Part shown: piece after piece, positions 33,727 to 42,593 of the stretch
Layout: each line of letters begins with the position of its first letter
How positions within the stretch are numbered: position 1 is the stretch's first letter
Assembly (NCBI GenBank): GCA_030583905.1
Contig: CP129481.1
Coordinates: 3,936,136-4,000,135, forward strand
DNA: 64,000 bases
Reading direction: 5' to 3'
From: Anaerolineales bacterium
GTDB lineage: Bacteria > Chloroflexota > Anaerolineae > Anaerolineales > Villigracilaceae
Notes under the pieces: generated by a model
The model's input: only the letters and a program-made list of their open reading frames with translations
Database searches by the model: none
What the model was told of the DNA's origin: nothing
Program-made: the position numbers and the translations under genes

Positions 33727-34622
33727 ATGTACACCAAAAAGACCTGATTTCCCCCCGCACCTTTTGCACGCGATACTGCCTGACGCGCCTGCTGTATGAC
33801 CGGCTCGACCTCAGTGGATGTGCTGATGCGCGCTACGGATGCGATCCCTGCGCTGATCTTCACATTGAGCGGCGCCTCGTTCGGGACCTCGATCCTGGTT
33901 CCGCGTACCCCGGCAATGATCCTGTCTGAAATCTTCTCCGCATCCGCGCCGATGACACCGGGCAGCGCGATCATGAACTCATCTCCCGTCCAACGACCGA
34001 TGCAGTCATACGGACGGCTTTTCTCGCGGATCGCCTGCGCGACGATCTTCAACACATCATCGCCCGCATCCCCCCCAAATGTATCGTTGATGACCTTGAA
34101 ATTATCAACATCCAGCGCGATCAAACTCAACGGCAGAGATGCACGCCGCGACCGCTCCAACTCCCCTGCCGCCTGACGTAAAAATGCGGCTCGGTTCATA
34201 AAACCCGTCAGACTGTCAAAGATTGCCTGGTTTTCCAACTGCTCGCGTGCTACAGCAAGTTTGCTCGTCAGAGAGATGATCCGCTCGGCAACCGCCACAC
34301 GGTTCTTTAGATCGGCAGCCTTGAATGGTCTCTGAATGGTATCGTCCGCGCCGGACGGGATGGATTCGTCCTGATCTTTGGCTATGGTCAGGAGCACATA
34401 CACCGCTTGGGACAGGTTCGAGGCGCGTAATCGTTGAATGAATTGTGCGCTGCGGAGGTCGCTTGTATCCCAGTTCGCAATCAAAAAAAGCCCTTCCCCC
34501 GACTGCATATATTCCCATGCTTCTGCGCCCGTGGAAACAGAAATGACATTATGTTTCCCGCTCAATGCCTGCTGAATGAGCGAACGTTCCTTGGAATCGT
34601 TTTCCAACACCAGTATGTTCAT
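33723..34622 (-). CDS. Receiver-GGDEF protein with degenerate motifs
   Basis: The 299-residue protein has an N-terminal receiver-like domain (MNILVLENDSKERSLIQQAL), a helical linker and a GGDEF domain (SLTGFMNRAAFLRQAAGEL, LIALDVDNFKVINDTFGGDAGDDVL). The signature loop is TGDEF (RWTGDEFMIAL), and the receiver site that should hold the phosphorylated Asp reads LIANWDTSD, with Asn instead. It may be a weakly active or inactive diguanylate cyclase. AGGTGAG lies before the ATG. Confidence 0.88.
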   Translation of the reverse strand: MNILVLENDSKERSLIQQALSGKHNVISVSTGAEAWEYMQSGEGLFLIANWDTSDLRSAQFIQRLRASNLSQAVYVLLTIAKDQDESIPSGADDTIQRPFKAADLKNRVAVAERIISLTSKLAVAREQLENQAIFDSLTGFMNRAAFLRQAAGELERSRRASLPLSLIALDVDNFKVINDTFGGDAGDDVLKIVAQAIREKSRPYDCIGRWTGDEFMIALPGVIGADAEKISDRIIAGVRGTRIEVPNEAPLNVKISAGIASVARISTSTEVEPVIQQARQAVSRAKGAGGNQVFLVYI

Positions 34623-34753
34623 GAACTCACCTATGCTCCAATTATAGCAGGTCTACCAGCAGGCATAGGATGGCGTTTCTTAACGGTTTTAACGACACAA
34701 ACCGCGTTGACAATTGCTCCTTCTCATAGTAAGATTTGCCCCGCTTTGACCAC
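34623..34753. promoter_or_regulatory. Intergenic region with tRNA promoter (TTGACA-17-TAAGAT)
   Basis: A -35 TTGACA at 34707-34712 and a -10 TAAGAT at 34730-34735 are separated by 17 bp, which puts the start near 34742, some 12 nt before the tRNA. The rest of the gap shows no gene. Confidence 0.75.
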
Positions 34754-34825
34754 GCCGAGGTAGCTCAGTGGCAGAGCAGGGGACTCATAAGCCCTTGGTC
34801 GGGAGTTCAAATCTCCCCCTCGGCA
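34754..34825 (+). tRNA. tRNA-Met (CAT anticodon)
   Basis: The 72-nt cloverleaf can be drawn: acceptor GCCGAGG/CCTCGGC, D-stem GCTC/GAGC, anticodon loop CTCATAA (CAT), T-stem GGGAG/CTCCC around TTCAAAT, discriminator A. The anticodon stem has one A-G mismatch next to the loop. CCA is not encoded. CAT could also be the isoleucine tRNA with lysidine; the sequence does not resolve this with certainty. Confidence 0.93.
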
Positions 34826-34843
34826 CACCGTTTCCTAGTGAAA

Positions 34844-34897
34844 CACTCTTCTTATGTATGGTGATCTCTACAGGTCACCATATGTGATTTAAGAGTG
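34844..34897. other. Palindromic hairpin downstream of the tRNA
   Basis: An outer stem CACTCTT/AAGAGTG encloses an inner stem TATGGTGA/TCACCATA with a 10-nt loop. No T-run follows. It could be a processing or repeat element between the tRNA and the convergent gene. Confidence 0.5.
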
Positions 34898-34921
34898 GAT
34901 TTATAATCTTATTCCAAGTCA

Positions 34922-34954
34922 TAAAAAAAGAAGGTTGAGAAATTCTCAACCTTC
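34922..34954 (-). terminator. Rho-independent terminator of the aminopeptidase gene
   Basis: On the minus strand GAAGGTTGAGA and TCTCAACCTTC form an 11-bp stem with a 3-nt loop, followed by TTTTTTT, 20 nt after the stop codon. Confidence 0.92.
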
Positions 34955-34973
34955 AAACTTTAAAACTTGCAAT

Positions 34974-36098
34974 TTATTTCGCGAACACGAACTGACCGTT
35001 CTTATAGAACAGTTCGCCGTCCACAAGAATCTCCGAGTCGGTGCGCATGTCACAGATCATGTCCCAGTGGATGGAACTCTTATTCTTGGAACCAGTTTCC
35101 GGGTAGCCTGCGCCGAGTGCCATATGGAACGAGCCGCCGATCTTCTCATCGAACAGGATATTGCCCGTAAACTGCTGGATGTCGAAATTCGTCCCGATCG
35201 CGAATTCGCCGAGGAAGCGCGAGCCTTCGTCGCTTTCGAGGGTCTTGAGCAGGAAATCCTGATTCTTCTCGGCTTTGGCGGAGGTGACCCGCCCGTTCGA
35301 GAAGGTCAACTCCGCGCCTTCCACACTCGTGCCGCCGTAGTTGGCGGGATACGTGAACTTCACCCAGCCGTTGACCGAATCTTCGACGGGACCCGTATAG
35401 ATCTCTCCATCGGGCATATTGTGCACGCCATGTGAGTTCATGAACGTGCGTCCCTTGACCGAGAGCGTCAGGTCCACGTTCGGTCCGCGCAGAACAACCT
35501 GATTTTTGCCCTTCATGAAATCCACCGCTGACTGTTGTTTCTGCCTGACTTCGTTCCAGAATTTGATCGGGTCCTCTTCATTGGCATGGACGGCGCCGAA
35601 CACGAAGTCTTCATACTCCTTCAGGCTCATATTCGCGTCCTGGGCATAGCCCTCTGTGGGAAAGAGCGTCGTCACCCATTTGAAGGAATCATCCGCGCCG
35701 CGCCGGAATTGAGCTTCGGTAATGACCGAGGTCGCCTTGCTGCGCCGCTGGATCTTGGCGGGGTCGATATTGCTCGTGCCTTTGGTGTTCGTCGCCGAAT
35801 GGATTCGGACGCGCCCCTCGAACTGCTCATATGCCAGTTTGTAAAAGGTCGGCACAAAATCCAGTTGCGCGTCGCTGGCGTAGGTCAGATACATTTCATC
35901 CTGGCTAAAGGGCATCGTACCGGGCAGCGCCATCATCAAATGCGGATGCCCGCCCTTCTCCAGAATTTGGATGTACAACTCGCGCAACAGGGGCTCAGCA
36001 GCGGTCGTCCCTTCGAGCAAGATACGGTCACCGGGTTTCACACGGGTGGAATGCTCCACCAAAATTTTTGCATATTTTTGAACACGAAGATCAGCCAA
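34974..36098 (-). CDS. M29-family aminopeptidase
   Basis: The 374-residue protein matches the M29 (AmpS/PepS, aminopeptidase T) family. Its metal ligands are visible in order: Glu in SHGVHNMPDGEIYTGP region, Glu in LGEFAIGTN, His in KIGGSFHMALG, and His and Asp in SSIHWDMICD. The N-terminal Rossmann-like part begins LVEHSTRVKPGDRILLEG. It removes N-terminal amino acids from peptides in the cytoplasm using two metal ions. It stands alone with its own terminator. Confidence 0.94.
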   Translation of the reverse strand: MADLRVQKYAKILVEHSTRVKPGDRILLEGTTAAEPLLRELYIQILEKGGHPHLMMALPGTMPFSQDEMYLTYASDAQLDFVPTFYKLAYEQFEGRVRIHSATNTKGTSNIDPAKIQRRSKATSVITEAQFRRGADDSFKWVTTLFPTEGYAQDANMSLKEYEDFVFGAVHANEEDPIKFWNEVRQKQQSAVDFMKGKNQVVLRGPNVDLTLSVKGRTFMNSHGVHNMPDGEIYTGPVEDSVNGWVKFTYPANYGGTSVEGAELTFSNGRVTSAKAEKNQDFLLKTLESDEGSRFLGEFAIGTNFDIQQFTGNILFDEKIGGSFHMALGAGYPETGSKNKSSIHWDMICDMRTDSEILVDGELFYKNGQFVFAK

Positions 36099-36257
36099 TG
36101 GAATTCTCCTACATGGAATGGGAAGATTATATCACCTTCATTTAAGCCATTCCACGATGGGGATGTGTGGCGGACGAAAAAAGTAACTTTTGTCACGTGA
36201 AATTTTGGGGAAATTGGATATGATAGGTTGACATTGGTTTAATTGTAAGGAGCAAGT

Positions 36258-37526
36258 ATGATTCCGATTTCCACAAAACCGACCACCGCCTGGGCAGAAG
36301 TGGATGAAAACGGACGCCTCATTCTTCCGCCCGAAGTTGCCCGCCATTACGGGCTGACTCCCGGCTCCAAGGTCCGCCTCGACGAAGGGCAGAACTTCGT
36401 CCGCATGCACCGCCCCGTCACCCATCTCACCAAAGTCTACATCGAACCGACCGTCGCCTGCAACCTCGACTGCATCACCTGCTTCCGTAATGCCTGGGAA
36501 CAACCCATCGGACGCATGACCGAAGAGACCTTCGAGAACATCTTCAACAGTCTCAAGCAGATGGACCCGATCCCCAGCGTGTATTTCGGCGGCATCGGCG
36601 AACCGCTCTTCCACGTCAAGACCATCGAATGGATCCGCCGCATCAAGGAACTGGGCGTCAAGGTCGAATTGATCACCAACGGCACCATCCTGACTGAGAA
36701 AAAATCGCGCGAACTGATCGACACTGGATTGGACACGCTCTGGGTTTCGATCGACGGCGCTTCGCCTGAAAGTTACGCCGACGTGCGCATGGGCGCGGAA
36801 CTGCCCAACATCATCACCAACATGAAGCGGCTGATAAAAATGCGCGCACCCGGTCACTATCCCAAGCCCGAGATCGGCGTCGCTTTCGTCGCCATGAAGC
36901 GCAACATCGCCGACCTGCCAAAGGTAATCGAGATCGGAAAATCCATCCGCGCCAAATACTTCTCGGTCAGCAACCTCCAGCCGCCCACCGAGGAAATGCA
37001 AGCCGACCGCCTCTACACCCAGGCAACCCGCAACATCGCCTATCTCAACGCCGCCCGCCTGCCGCGCATCAGCCTGCCCAAGATTGACTTCAACGAAGAC
37101 ACCCGCGATGCGCTCTTCGACGTCTTCAACAGCGGCTTGAACGTCAGCTACGCGGGCAATAACTGGGGCGGCGCCAACGATGTGTGCAACTTTGTCGAGA
37201 ACGGCACCATGTCCGTGGCGTGGACAGGCGACATCAGCCCGTGCTGGCCCCTGATGCACACCCACATGAGTTACCTGCATGGCAAGCCGCGCCTCTCGAA
37301 AAAACACATCATCGGGAATGTGAACCAGCGCCCCCTTCTGGACCTGTGGCTTGATCCCGAGTACCTGGCATATCGCGAACGCCTGCACAACTTCATCTTT
37401 GCACCCTGCACCTTCTGCGGCGGATGCGACCTCTCCGAAACCAACGAGGAGGACTGTCTCGGCAACGACATCGCTCCCGTCTGTGGCGGATGCCTCTGGG
37501 CGCAGGGCGTCATCCAGTGCCCGTAA
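36258..37526 (+). CDS. Radical SAM maturase with N-terminal AbrB-like domain (tungsten oxidoreductase maturation)
   Basis: The 422-residue protein has residues 10-50 of AbrB/SpoVT type (AWAEVDENGRLILPPEVARH), then a radical SAM core with the cluster motif CNLDCITCFR, followed by YFGGIGEPLFH and LITNGTIL, and a C-terminal Cys-rich part (CTFCGGCDLS, CGGCLW) like SPASM auxiliary clusters. This architecture matches the tungsten-cofactor oxidoreductase radical SAM maturase group. It sits with a MoaD-like gene and the convergent AOR gene. TAAGGAGCAAGT precedes the ATG. Confidence 0.92.
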   Translation: MIPISTKPTTAWAEVDENGRLILPPEVARHYGLTPGSKVRLDEGQNFVRMHRPVTHLTKVYIEPTVACNLDCITCFRNAWEQPIGRMTEETFENIFNSLKQMDPIPSVYFGGIGEPLFHVKTIEWIRRIKELGVKVELITNGTILTEKKSRELIDTGLDTLWVSIDGASPESYADVRMGAELPNIITNMKRLIKMRAPGHYPKPEIGVAFVAMKRNIADLPKVIEIGKSIRAKYFSVSNLQPPTEEMQADRLYTQATRNIAYLNAARLPRISLPKIDFNEDTRDALFDVFNSGLNVSYAGNNWGGANDVCNFVENGTMSVAWTGDISPCWPLMHTHMSYLHGKPRLSKKHIIGNVNQRPLLDLWLDPEYLAYRERLHNFIFAPCTFCGGCDLSETNEEDCLGNDIAPVCGGCLWAQGVIQCP

Positions 37527-37547
37527 AAAATCCTGCGGATAATATTC

Positions 37548-37579
37548 CAGCGCTGACCCAGGTCAGCGCTGTTTTTTTT
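37548..37579 (+). terminator. Rho-independent terminator after the radical SAM gene
   Basis: AGCGCTGACC and GGTCAGCGCT form a perfect 10-bp stem with a CA loop, followed by GTTTTTTTT. Confidence 0.95.
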
Positions 37580-37681
37580 GATCGGTTTTGACAGCGGGGA
37601 AAACCTCCCAAACGATGGGCTTGGCGTTAAAATAACTCCAGCCAAAGGAACGAGCAAACATCGAATTTTGGAGGTGCAGAA

Positions 37682-37975
37682 ATGGAAGAAATGGTCATGA
37701 AAGTCAATTTTTACGCCACATTGCGTCCAATCGTGGGGCAAAAAACAGTGGATTTGAACCTGCCGCACGGCACGACTGCCATCCAGCTGGTGCATATGTT
37801 CGTGGAGGATTATCCCGCCATGCGCAAGGAACTGCTGGACGCGGAAGGGAATTTTCTGCCGCACATGAAATTCTTTATCAACGGACGCGAAGCCGTGTAC
37901 CTGCCAGACAAGTTCGATACGGTCATCCAACCTGCCGATAAGATCGATATCTTTCCCCCGGTGGGCGGCGGTTAA
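37682..37975 (+). CDS. MoaD/ThiS-type sulfur-carrier protein
   Basis: The 97-residue protein has the ubiquitin-like beta-grasp pattern (MKVNFYATLRPIVGQKTVDL, YLPDKFDTVIQPADKIDIF) and ends in PPVGGG, the Gly-Gly tail thiocarboxylated in MoaD proteins. TTTGGAGGTGCAGAA precedes the ATG. Next to the AOR and its maturase it likely supplies the dithiolene sulfur of the tungstopterin. It shares an A with the next start (TAATG). Confidence 0.93.
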   Translation: MEEMVMKVNFYATLRPIVGQKTVDLNLPHGTTAIQLVHMFVEDYPAMRKELLDAEGNFLPHMKFFINGREAVYLPDKFDTVIQPADKIDIFPPVGGG

Positions 37976-38232
37976 TGCAGACCATCGTGCATGAAATGCG
38001 GGGGATCCCGTTCTTTTTGCTCAAGGAGTATCTGGAGGAAATGGGCGGGAAGGAAGTGGAAGAGAACGTCATTCAAGGCGAAGGCTGGAAGGTACACCTT
38101 GAAAAAATGGAACCATTCCGTTTGTTTTCGCTTTCGGTGGGACAGACCCGTTTGACTGTGGAAATGGAAGACCATGTTGTGGAAGACTTCACCGAACGCT
38201 TTCGGAAGAAGACACTGCGGGCGGGCGGGTAG
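37975..38232 (+). CDS. Small protein coupled to MoaD-like gene
   Basis: The 85-residue protein (IVHEMRGIPFFLLKEYLEEM, charged, ending RAGG) starts in the stop codon of the MoaD-like gene (TAATG). It could be a DUF1952-like partner of MoaD; I do not recognise it for certain. The C-terminal GG is intriguing but preceded by Ala rather than a MoaD tail. A role in tungstopterin assembly is suggested only by context. Confidence 0.7.
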   Translation: MQTIVHEMRGIPFFLLKEYLEEMGGKEVEENVIQGEGWKVHLEKMEPFRLFSLSVGQTRLTVEMEDHVVEDFTERFRKKTLRAGG

Positions 38233-38310
38233 GTCTGAAGGCGGTAAGGTGTAGAAAAGGCTGGAAACGCTGAATCAGGTTTGAGATTAAGAAAGAAGCG
38301 ATTGAATCAA

Positions 38311-38349
38311 AAAAAGCGACGCGTCCTTGCGGGCACGTCGCTTTCTTTT
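38311..38349. terminator. Bidirectional terminator between convergent genes
   Basis: AAAGCGACG and CGTCGCTTT form the outer stem and GTCC/GGGC the inner stem, with A-rich sequence on the left and CTTTT on the right, so it can end transcripts from both sides. Confidence 0.85.
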
Positions 38350-38367
38350 GTTATCCGAGTTAGAGAA

Positions 38368-40191
38368 CTAGATGATCTCCAGTTCCTTGAGTTTGGCTTC
38401 GGGCACAACACCGTTGACCCACCCGCGCTTTTCGTAATACTCTTCGAGCATCTTGTCGAGTTCGCAGACGTGACCCACCGAGCCGGGCATGGTGGAGGCT
38501 TCTTCGGTGAAACGCTTGGGCAGGGTATCTGTGCCTTCGCCGATGCCGGCGAGGTTGTTGTAGTAGCGTTCGAGGTTGTAGATGCGTTGTCCGGTCTTCA
38601 ACACGTCATCGGTGGTGAAGGGCACGCCGGTCATGGCGGAATACTGCTGGGCATATTCTTCAGCGCCCATGGCGAAGGCGGAGAATTTGCACAGGTCCAT
38701 GCTGTCGGAGAAGGCGTGGATGTCCTGGAAGATCATGACCAGTTCGCCTTTGCCCTTCCATTCGAGCGGATCGACCTTGAGCGAGCCGAAAGGCATGACG
38801 CCGAGTTCGGCGGCGGGGGTGTAGGCGCGCAGGTGGCAGGCGCCGCGGTTGGAGGTGGCGTAGCCGATGCCCATGCCTTTGAGACCGCGCGGGTCGTAGG
38901 CGGGGATGCCCTGTCCGCGGACGGTCATGGCGAGTTCGGGGTGACCGAAGTGGGCGGCAACTGCATTCGCGCCATCTGCCATGATGTTGCCGAAGCCTTC
39001 GCGCTTGGCGATCATTTCAGCGGCTTTGGTCATGCCATCGGGGTCGCCCCAAGCGAGCGTGCCGGAACCGTTGGTGTAGCCCTTTTCGGAGGCTTCCATC
39101 CACACAGAGAGCGGATGTCCAATTTCGATGGCGTCGAAGCCGAAGTCGTTGGCGAGGTCGATCATCTTGGCGACGAGGCGGGCATCAGAGTTGCCGCAGT
39201 TCGCGCCGACCGACCAGGCGGGTTCGTATTCCACCGATTCCATGCGCAGACCGGCATACGGACCGTCCTTGATCTCGACTTCCTTCTTGCAGGCAACGGG
39301 GCAGGCGTGACAGGTGGGGTTATCCACGAGGATGTTGGCGTTGACCCATTCACCGGCGATGGTCTCAGCGCCTTCGCCGAAGGAGGTGACGGAGCTGTTC
39401 TTGGTGGGCAGCGCACCGATGGAGTTGGTGATGTTCATCAGCACGTTGGTGCCGTAGACGGAGAGTCCGCCCTTGCGCGGGCTGGTGATGTTCTCTTCCG
39501 CCATGATGTTCTTGAGGGCGCGCTCGTGCGCGGGTTTCCACGCATCGCGGTTCCCGGCTTTGACGATCTTCTTCTCAGACTTGACGACGATGGCTTTGAG
39601 CATCTTGCTGCCGCCCACACAGCCGGTGCCGCCGCGTCCGGAGGCGCGGTCGTCTTCGTTGATCCAGCACGCAAATTTGACGAGGTTCTCGCCCGCAGGT
39701 CCGATGGCGATGACGGTCAGGTCTTTCTCGCCGTATTTTTCCTTGAAATGTTTGATCGTGTCTTTTACACCCTTCCCCCAAACTTCGGAAGCATCCAGCA
39801 ATTCGAGTTCGCCGTCATGGATGTAGGCATAGACGGGCTTCTTCGATTTGCCCTTGAAGACCAAGCCGTCGAACCCGGACCAACGCAGGCGGGCGGCAGA
39901 CCAGCCTCCATGGTGGGAATCCGTTACGGTTCCCGTCAGAGGCGATTTGGTCACGATTGCCATGCGTCCGCTCATGTTGGCTTCGGAGCCGGTCAGCGGT
40001 CCGTTCATGAAGCAGAGCAGGTTGTCGGGTGAGAGGGGATCAACCTTGGGTCCGTTATCGAACACATATTTGACCCCCAAGCCGCGTCCACCGATGTACT
40101 TGCGCGCATCGTCTTCGGCAATGGGCTTGTATTCCACTTTGCCTGCAGACAGGTCAACCCATGCGATCTTGTTAGCGTAACCACCTAGCAT
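38368..40191 (-). CDS. aor: Tungsten-containing aldehyde ferredoxin oxidoreductase
   Basis: The 607-residue protein is of full AOR length. It has the N-terminal domain (ANKIAWVDLSAG, YIGGRGLGVKYVFD), the tungstopterin-binding GGTGCVGGSKMLKAIVV segment and cluster cysteines in CHACPVACKKEVEI plus Cys near the DSMDLCKFSAF segment. ATG 40191 has AAAGGAGATAAC before it; the frame extends 5' to a GTG at 40239 but without such a site. It oxidises aldehydes to acids with ferredoxin in anaerobic metabolism. Maturation genes are convergent at 36258-38232. Confidence 0.95.
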   Translation of the reverse strand: MLGGYANKIAWVDLSAGKVEYKPIAEDDARKYIGGRGLGVKYVFDNGPKVDPLSPDNLLCFMNGPLTGSEANMSGRMAIVTKSPLTGTVTDSHHGGWSAARLRWSGFDGLVFKGKSKKPVYAYIHDGELELLDASEVWGKGVKDTIKHFKEKYGEKDLTVIAIGPAGENLVKFACWINEDDRASGRGGTGCVGGSKMLKAIVVKSEKKIVKAGNRDAWKPAHERALKNIMAEENITSPRKGGLSVYGTNVLMNITNSIGALPTKNSSVTSFGEGAETIAGEWVNANILVDNPTCHACPVACKKEVEIKDGPYAGLRMESVEYEPAWSVGANCGNSDARLVAKMIDLANDFGFDAIEIGHPLSVWMEASEKGYTNGSGTLAWGDPDGMTKAAEMIAKREGFGNIMADGANAVAAHFGHPELAMTVRGQGIPAYDPRGLKGMGIGYATSNRGACHLRAYTPAAELGVMPFGSLKVDPLEWKGKGELVMIFQDIHAFSDSMDLCKFSAFAMGAEEYAQQYSAMTGVPFTTDDVLKTGQRIYNLERYYNNLAGIGEGTDTLPKRFTEEASTMPGSVGHVCELDKMLEEYYEKRGWVNGVVPEAKLKELEII

Positions 40192-40435
40192 TGTTATCTC
40201 CTTTTGTGAAATGTTAATAGGACGGCTGACGCCGCCCACTCTTTATATAGGATAGCATTTGGGTATTTTTTTTTCAATAATTAAAGTTTTCCTTAATCGA
40301 AACTGGTGACGTTTGTCATATTGCGCATGCTTTCACAAAACATCCGGCGGTTGAATTTTTGATTTTCGTTTTGATTCCGGGTCTACGCTCTTTTATGAAG
40401 TGCAATTTCCGACTGTAACGGGTATACTTTTGTCC

Positions 40436-42583
40436 ATGAAACAACTTTTGCAAAATATAAAAACTGGACAAGCCTCTGTCGAAGATATCCCCATCCCCAC
40501 TCCGCGCGAGGGACAGGCACTTGTGAAGGTTTCGGCAAGCCTTGTTTCGGCGGGAACCGAACGCATGGTGGTCGAGTTCGCGGAAAAATCCCTGGTTGGC
40601 AAGGCGCGTTCGCGCCCCGATCTTGTCAAGCAGGTGCTGGATAAAGCCAAACGCGAAGGCGTCGTTCCCACCGTGCAAGCCGCCTTCAACCGCCTCGACC
40701 AGCCGATGGCGCTCGGCTATTCCACTGCGGGGACCATCGTTGCGCTCGGAAAAAATATGCAGGGCTTCAAGGTCGGTCAGCGGGTGGCATGTGCGGGCGG
40801 CGGTTATGCAACTCACGCCGAATACAACATCGTACCGAAAAACCTGCTTACGCCGCTTCCGAAAAATGTCGATTTTGAATCCGCCGCTTTCACTACGCTC
40901 GGCGCGATCGCCTTGCACGGATTTCGTCTTGCCGAGCCACAACTTGGCGAGAACGTGGCTGTGATTGGTCTTGGTTTGCTGGGATTATTGACCGTGCAGA
41001 TCGCCTCCGCTGCGGGATGCAACGTGCTCGGCATTGACATCGATCCCAAACGTGTAAAGCTCGCTTCATCGCTTAACGTTCAGGCTGTTCCCCGCAAACA
41101 AGCGGAATCTGCCTCTGCGGCATTCACCGCCAACCGCGGCTTTGACTCGGTCATCATCTGTGCGGATACGTCTTCGAATGATCCGGTTGAGTTGGCAGGC
41201 GTCATCGCAAGAGACCGCGCAAAGGTCGTCGCCACCGGCGCGGTGGGGCTGAACTTCCCGCGTAAAATCTATTACGAAAAAGAGATCTCCTTCATCAACT
41301 CCCGCTCGTATGGACCGGGGCGTTACGATGCGAATTACGAAGAGAATGGACAGGATTACCCCATCGGCTATGTCCGTTGGACGGAGGGTCGTAATTTTCA
41401 GGCGGTTGTCGATTTAATGGCAAGTGGAAAATTGAACGTGGAGCCTTTGATCTCCCATCGTTTTGATATTGTTGATGGGGTGAAGGCGTATGAAGTGATC
41501 ACTGGGAAGAAAAAAGAGCCATTCCTTGGGGTATTGTTGAAATATCCTGATGTTGAAAAGTTGGAAGGTTCAAAGGTTATCAGGTTTAACGTTCAAACGT
41601 TCAAACGTTCAAACGTTGTAACGCTTGGTGTTCTCGGTGCCGGTCTGTTCGCCAATTCCACGCTGCTGCCCATTCTCAAAGCCAACAAGGATTTTGAACT
41701 GGTCGGCATCGCTTCTTCCGGCGGATTGCACGCCCAGCATTCGGGGAAGAAATTCGGCTTTCAGTATGCGACCTCCTCCGAAGATGAGATCATCAACGAC
41801 TCGAAGGTCAACACGGTTGCCATTCTCACCCGCCACGACTCCCACGCGGACTTGGTAGTGAAGGCGTTGAAGGCAGGGAAACATGTGTTCGTGGAGAAAC
41901 CATTGGCAGTTGACAGCAGGCAGTTGGCAGTGGTCAGTAAACAGTTGAAAACCAGTCCCAAATCGCTTCTCACTGTTGGTTTCAATAGGAGATTTGCTCC
42001 GCTCATCCAAACTCTGAAATCGCAAATCGCGGATCGTAACGAACCGCTTCATGCGCATTACCGTGTCAATGCGGGGTTCATTCAATCCAACCATTGGACT
42101 CAAGACCCAGCCATCGGCGGCGGACGGATCATCGGTGAGGCGTGTCACTTCATTGATGTGTTGACGTTTCTCGTCGGCGCGCCGCCTGTTTCAGTGACCG
42201 CGCACGCCTTACCGAATAACGGCAAATACAGCGAAGATAACGTCTCGATGACGTTTACCTTCCCCGATGGCTCCATCGGCGTGGTGGATTATCTTGCCAA
42301 TGGCGACAAGTCCGTGCCGAAGGAACGGCTGGAGGTGTTCTGCGAGGGGATGGTGGCGGTGTTGGATGATTATGCCTCGTTGACCACTGTGAGAGATGGA
42401 AAGAAAAAAGTGGAGAACGGGGCGCAGGACAAAGGCTGGAAGGGAGAAATGGCTGCGTTTGCCGAAGCAATCAAGAGCGGGGGGGAAGCGCCGATTCCCT
42501 ATGAGCAGTTGATCGGTGTGACCAGGTCCACGTTTGCGGCGGTGGAGTCGATCCGGAGTCGCAATCCGGTTGAGATCAAGTAA
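40436..42583 (+). CDS. Bi-domain oxidoreductase: zinc-dehydrogenase fused to Gfo/Idh/MocA
   Basis: The 715-residue protein joins a medium-chain dehydrogenase (residues 1-375; SAGTERMVVEFAEKSLVGKA, GQRVACAGGGYATHAEY, VIGLGLLGLLTVQIA) and a Gfo/Idh/MocA-type dehydrogenase (residues 395-715; GVLGAGLFANSTLLP, EKPLAV, GGGRIIGEACHFID). Fusions of this type often lie in polysaccharide-biosynthesis loci. ATG 40436 has TATACT ending 7 nt upstream, suggesting a leaderless transcript. Two dispersed repeats are inserted in frame: at 41588-41617 in the inter-domain linker and at 41903-41947 after the EKPLA motif. Confidence 0.92.
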   Translation: MKQLLQNIKTGQASVEDIPIPTPREGQALVKVSASLVSAGTERMVVEFAEKSLVGKARSRPDLVKQVLDKAKREGVVPTVQAAFNRLDQPMALGYSTAGTIVALGKNMQGFKVGQRVACAGGGYATHAEYNIVPKNLLTPLPKNVDFESAAFTTLGAIALHGFRLAEPQLGENVAVIGLGLLGLLTVQIASAAGCNVLGIDIDPKRVKLASSLNVQAVPRKQAESASAAFTANRGFDSVIICADTSSNDPVELAGVIARDRAKVVATGAVGLNFPRKIYYEKEISFINSRSYGPGRYDANYEENGQDYPIGYVRWTEGRNFQAVVDLMASGKLNVEPLISHRFDIVDGVKAYEVITGKKKEPFLGVLLKYPDVEKLEGSKVIRFNVQTFKRSNVVTLGVLGAGLFANSTLLPILKANKDFELVGIASSGGLHAQHSGKKFGFQYATSSEDEIINDSKVNTVAILTRHDSHADLVVKALKAGKHVFVEKPLAVDSRQLAVVSKQLKTSPKSLLTVGFNRRFAPLIQTLKSQIADRNEPLHAHYRVNAGFIQSNHWTQDPAIGGGRIIGEACHFIDVLTFLVGAPPVSVTAHALPNNGKYSEDNVSMTFTFPDGSIGVVDYLANGDKSVPKERLEVFCEGMVAVLDDYASLTTVRDGKKKVENGAQDKGWKGEMAAFAEAIKSGGEAPIPYEQLIGVTRSTFAAVESIRSRNPVEIK
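41588..41617. repeat. In-frame tandem ACGTTCAA repeat
   Basis: Three and a half copies of ACGTTCAA lie in the linker-coding part of the bi-domain oxidoreductase. They encode residues resembling FNVQTFKRSNVV, absent from ordinary linkers by my reading. Confidence 0.8.
41903..41947. repeat. In-frame GGCAGTTGACAG-type degenerate repeat
   Basis: GGCAGTTGACAGCAGGCAG then TTGGCAGTGGTCAGTAAACA: degenerate CAGTNG units within the MocA domain of the bi-domain oxidoreductase, encoding DSRQLAVVSKQL just after EKPLAV. Confidence 0.6.
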
Positions 42584-42593
42584 AGGTGAGGCG

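Noticed and set aside
36190..36200. TGTCACGTGA palindrome before the radical SAM gene as an operator
   Set aside because: Only one clear copy was found upstream of the tungsten genes; the TGACGTTTGTCA sequence at about 40308 is too different to define a shared site.
38281..40032. Long plus-strand open frame (583 codons) opposite the AOR gene
   Set aside because: It is antisense to a clearly recognisable full-length AOR with a good ribosome-binding site; its His/Gly/Val-rich translation has no family features. Similar antisense frames opposite 9647-10840, 36258-37526, 54083-55096 and 56844-64000 were rejected for the same reason.
41588..41617. CRISPR-like tandem repeat
   Set aside because: Units of 8 nt without spacers lie inside a coding frame; no cas genes are present. 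No CRISPR array was found anywhere in the window.
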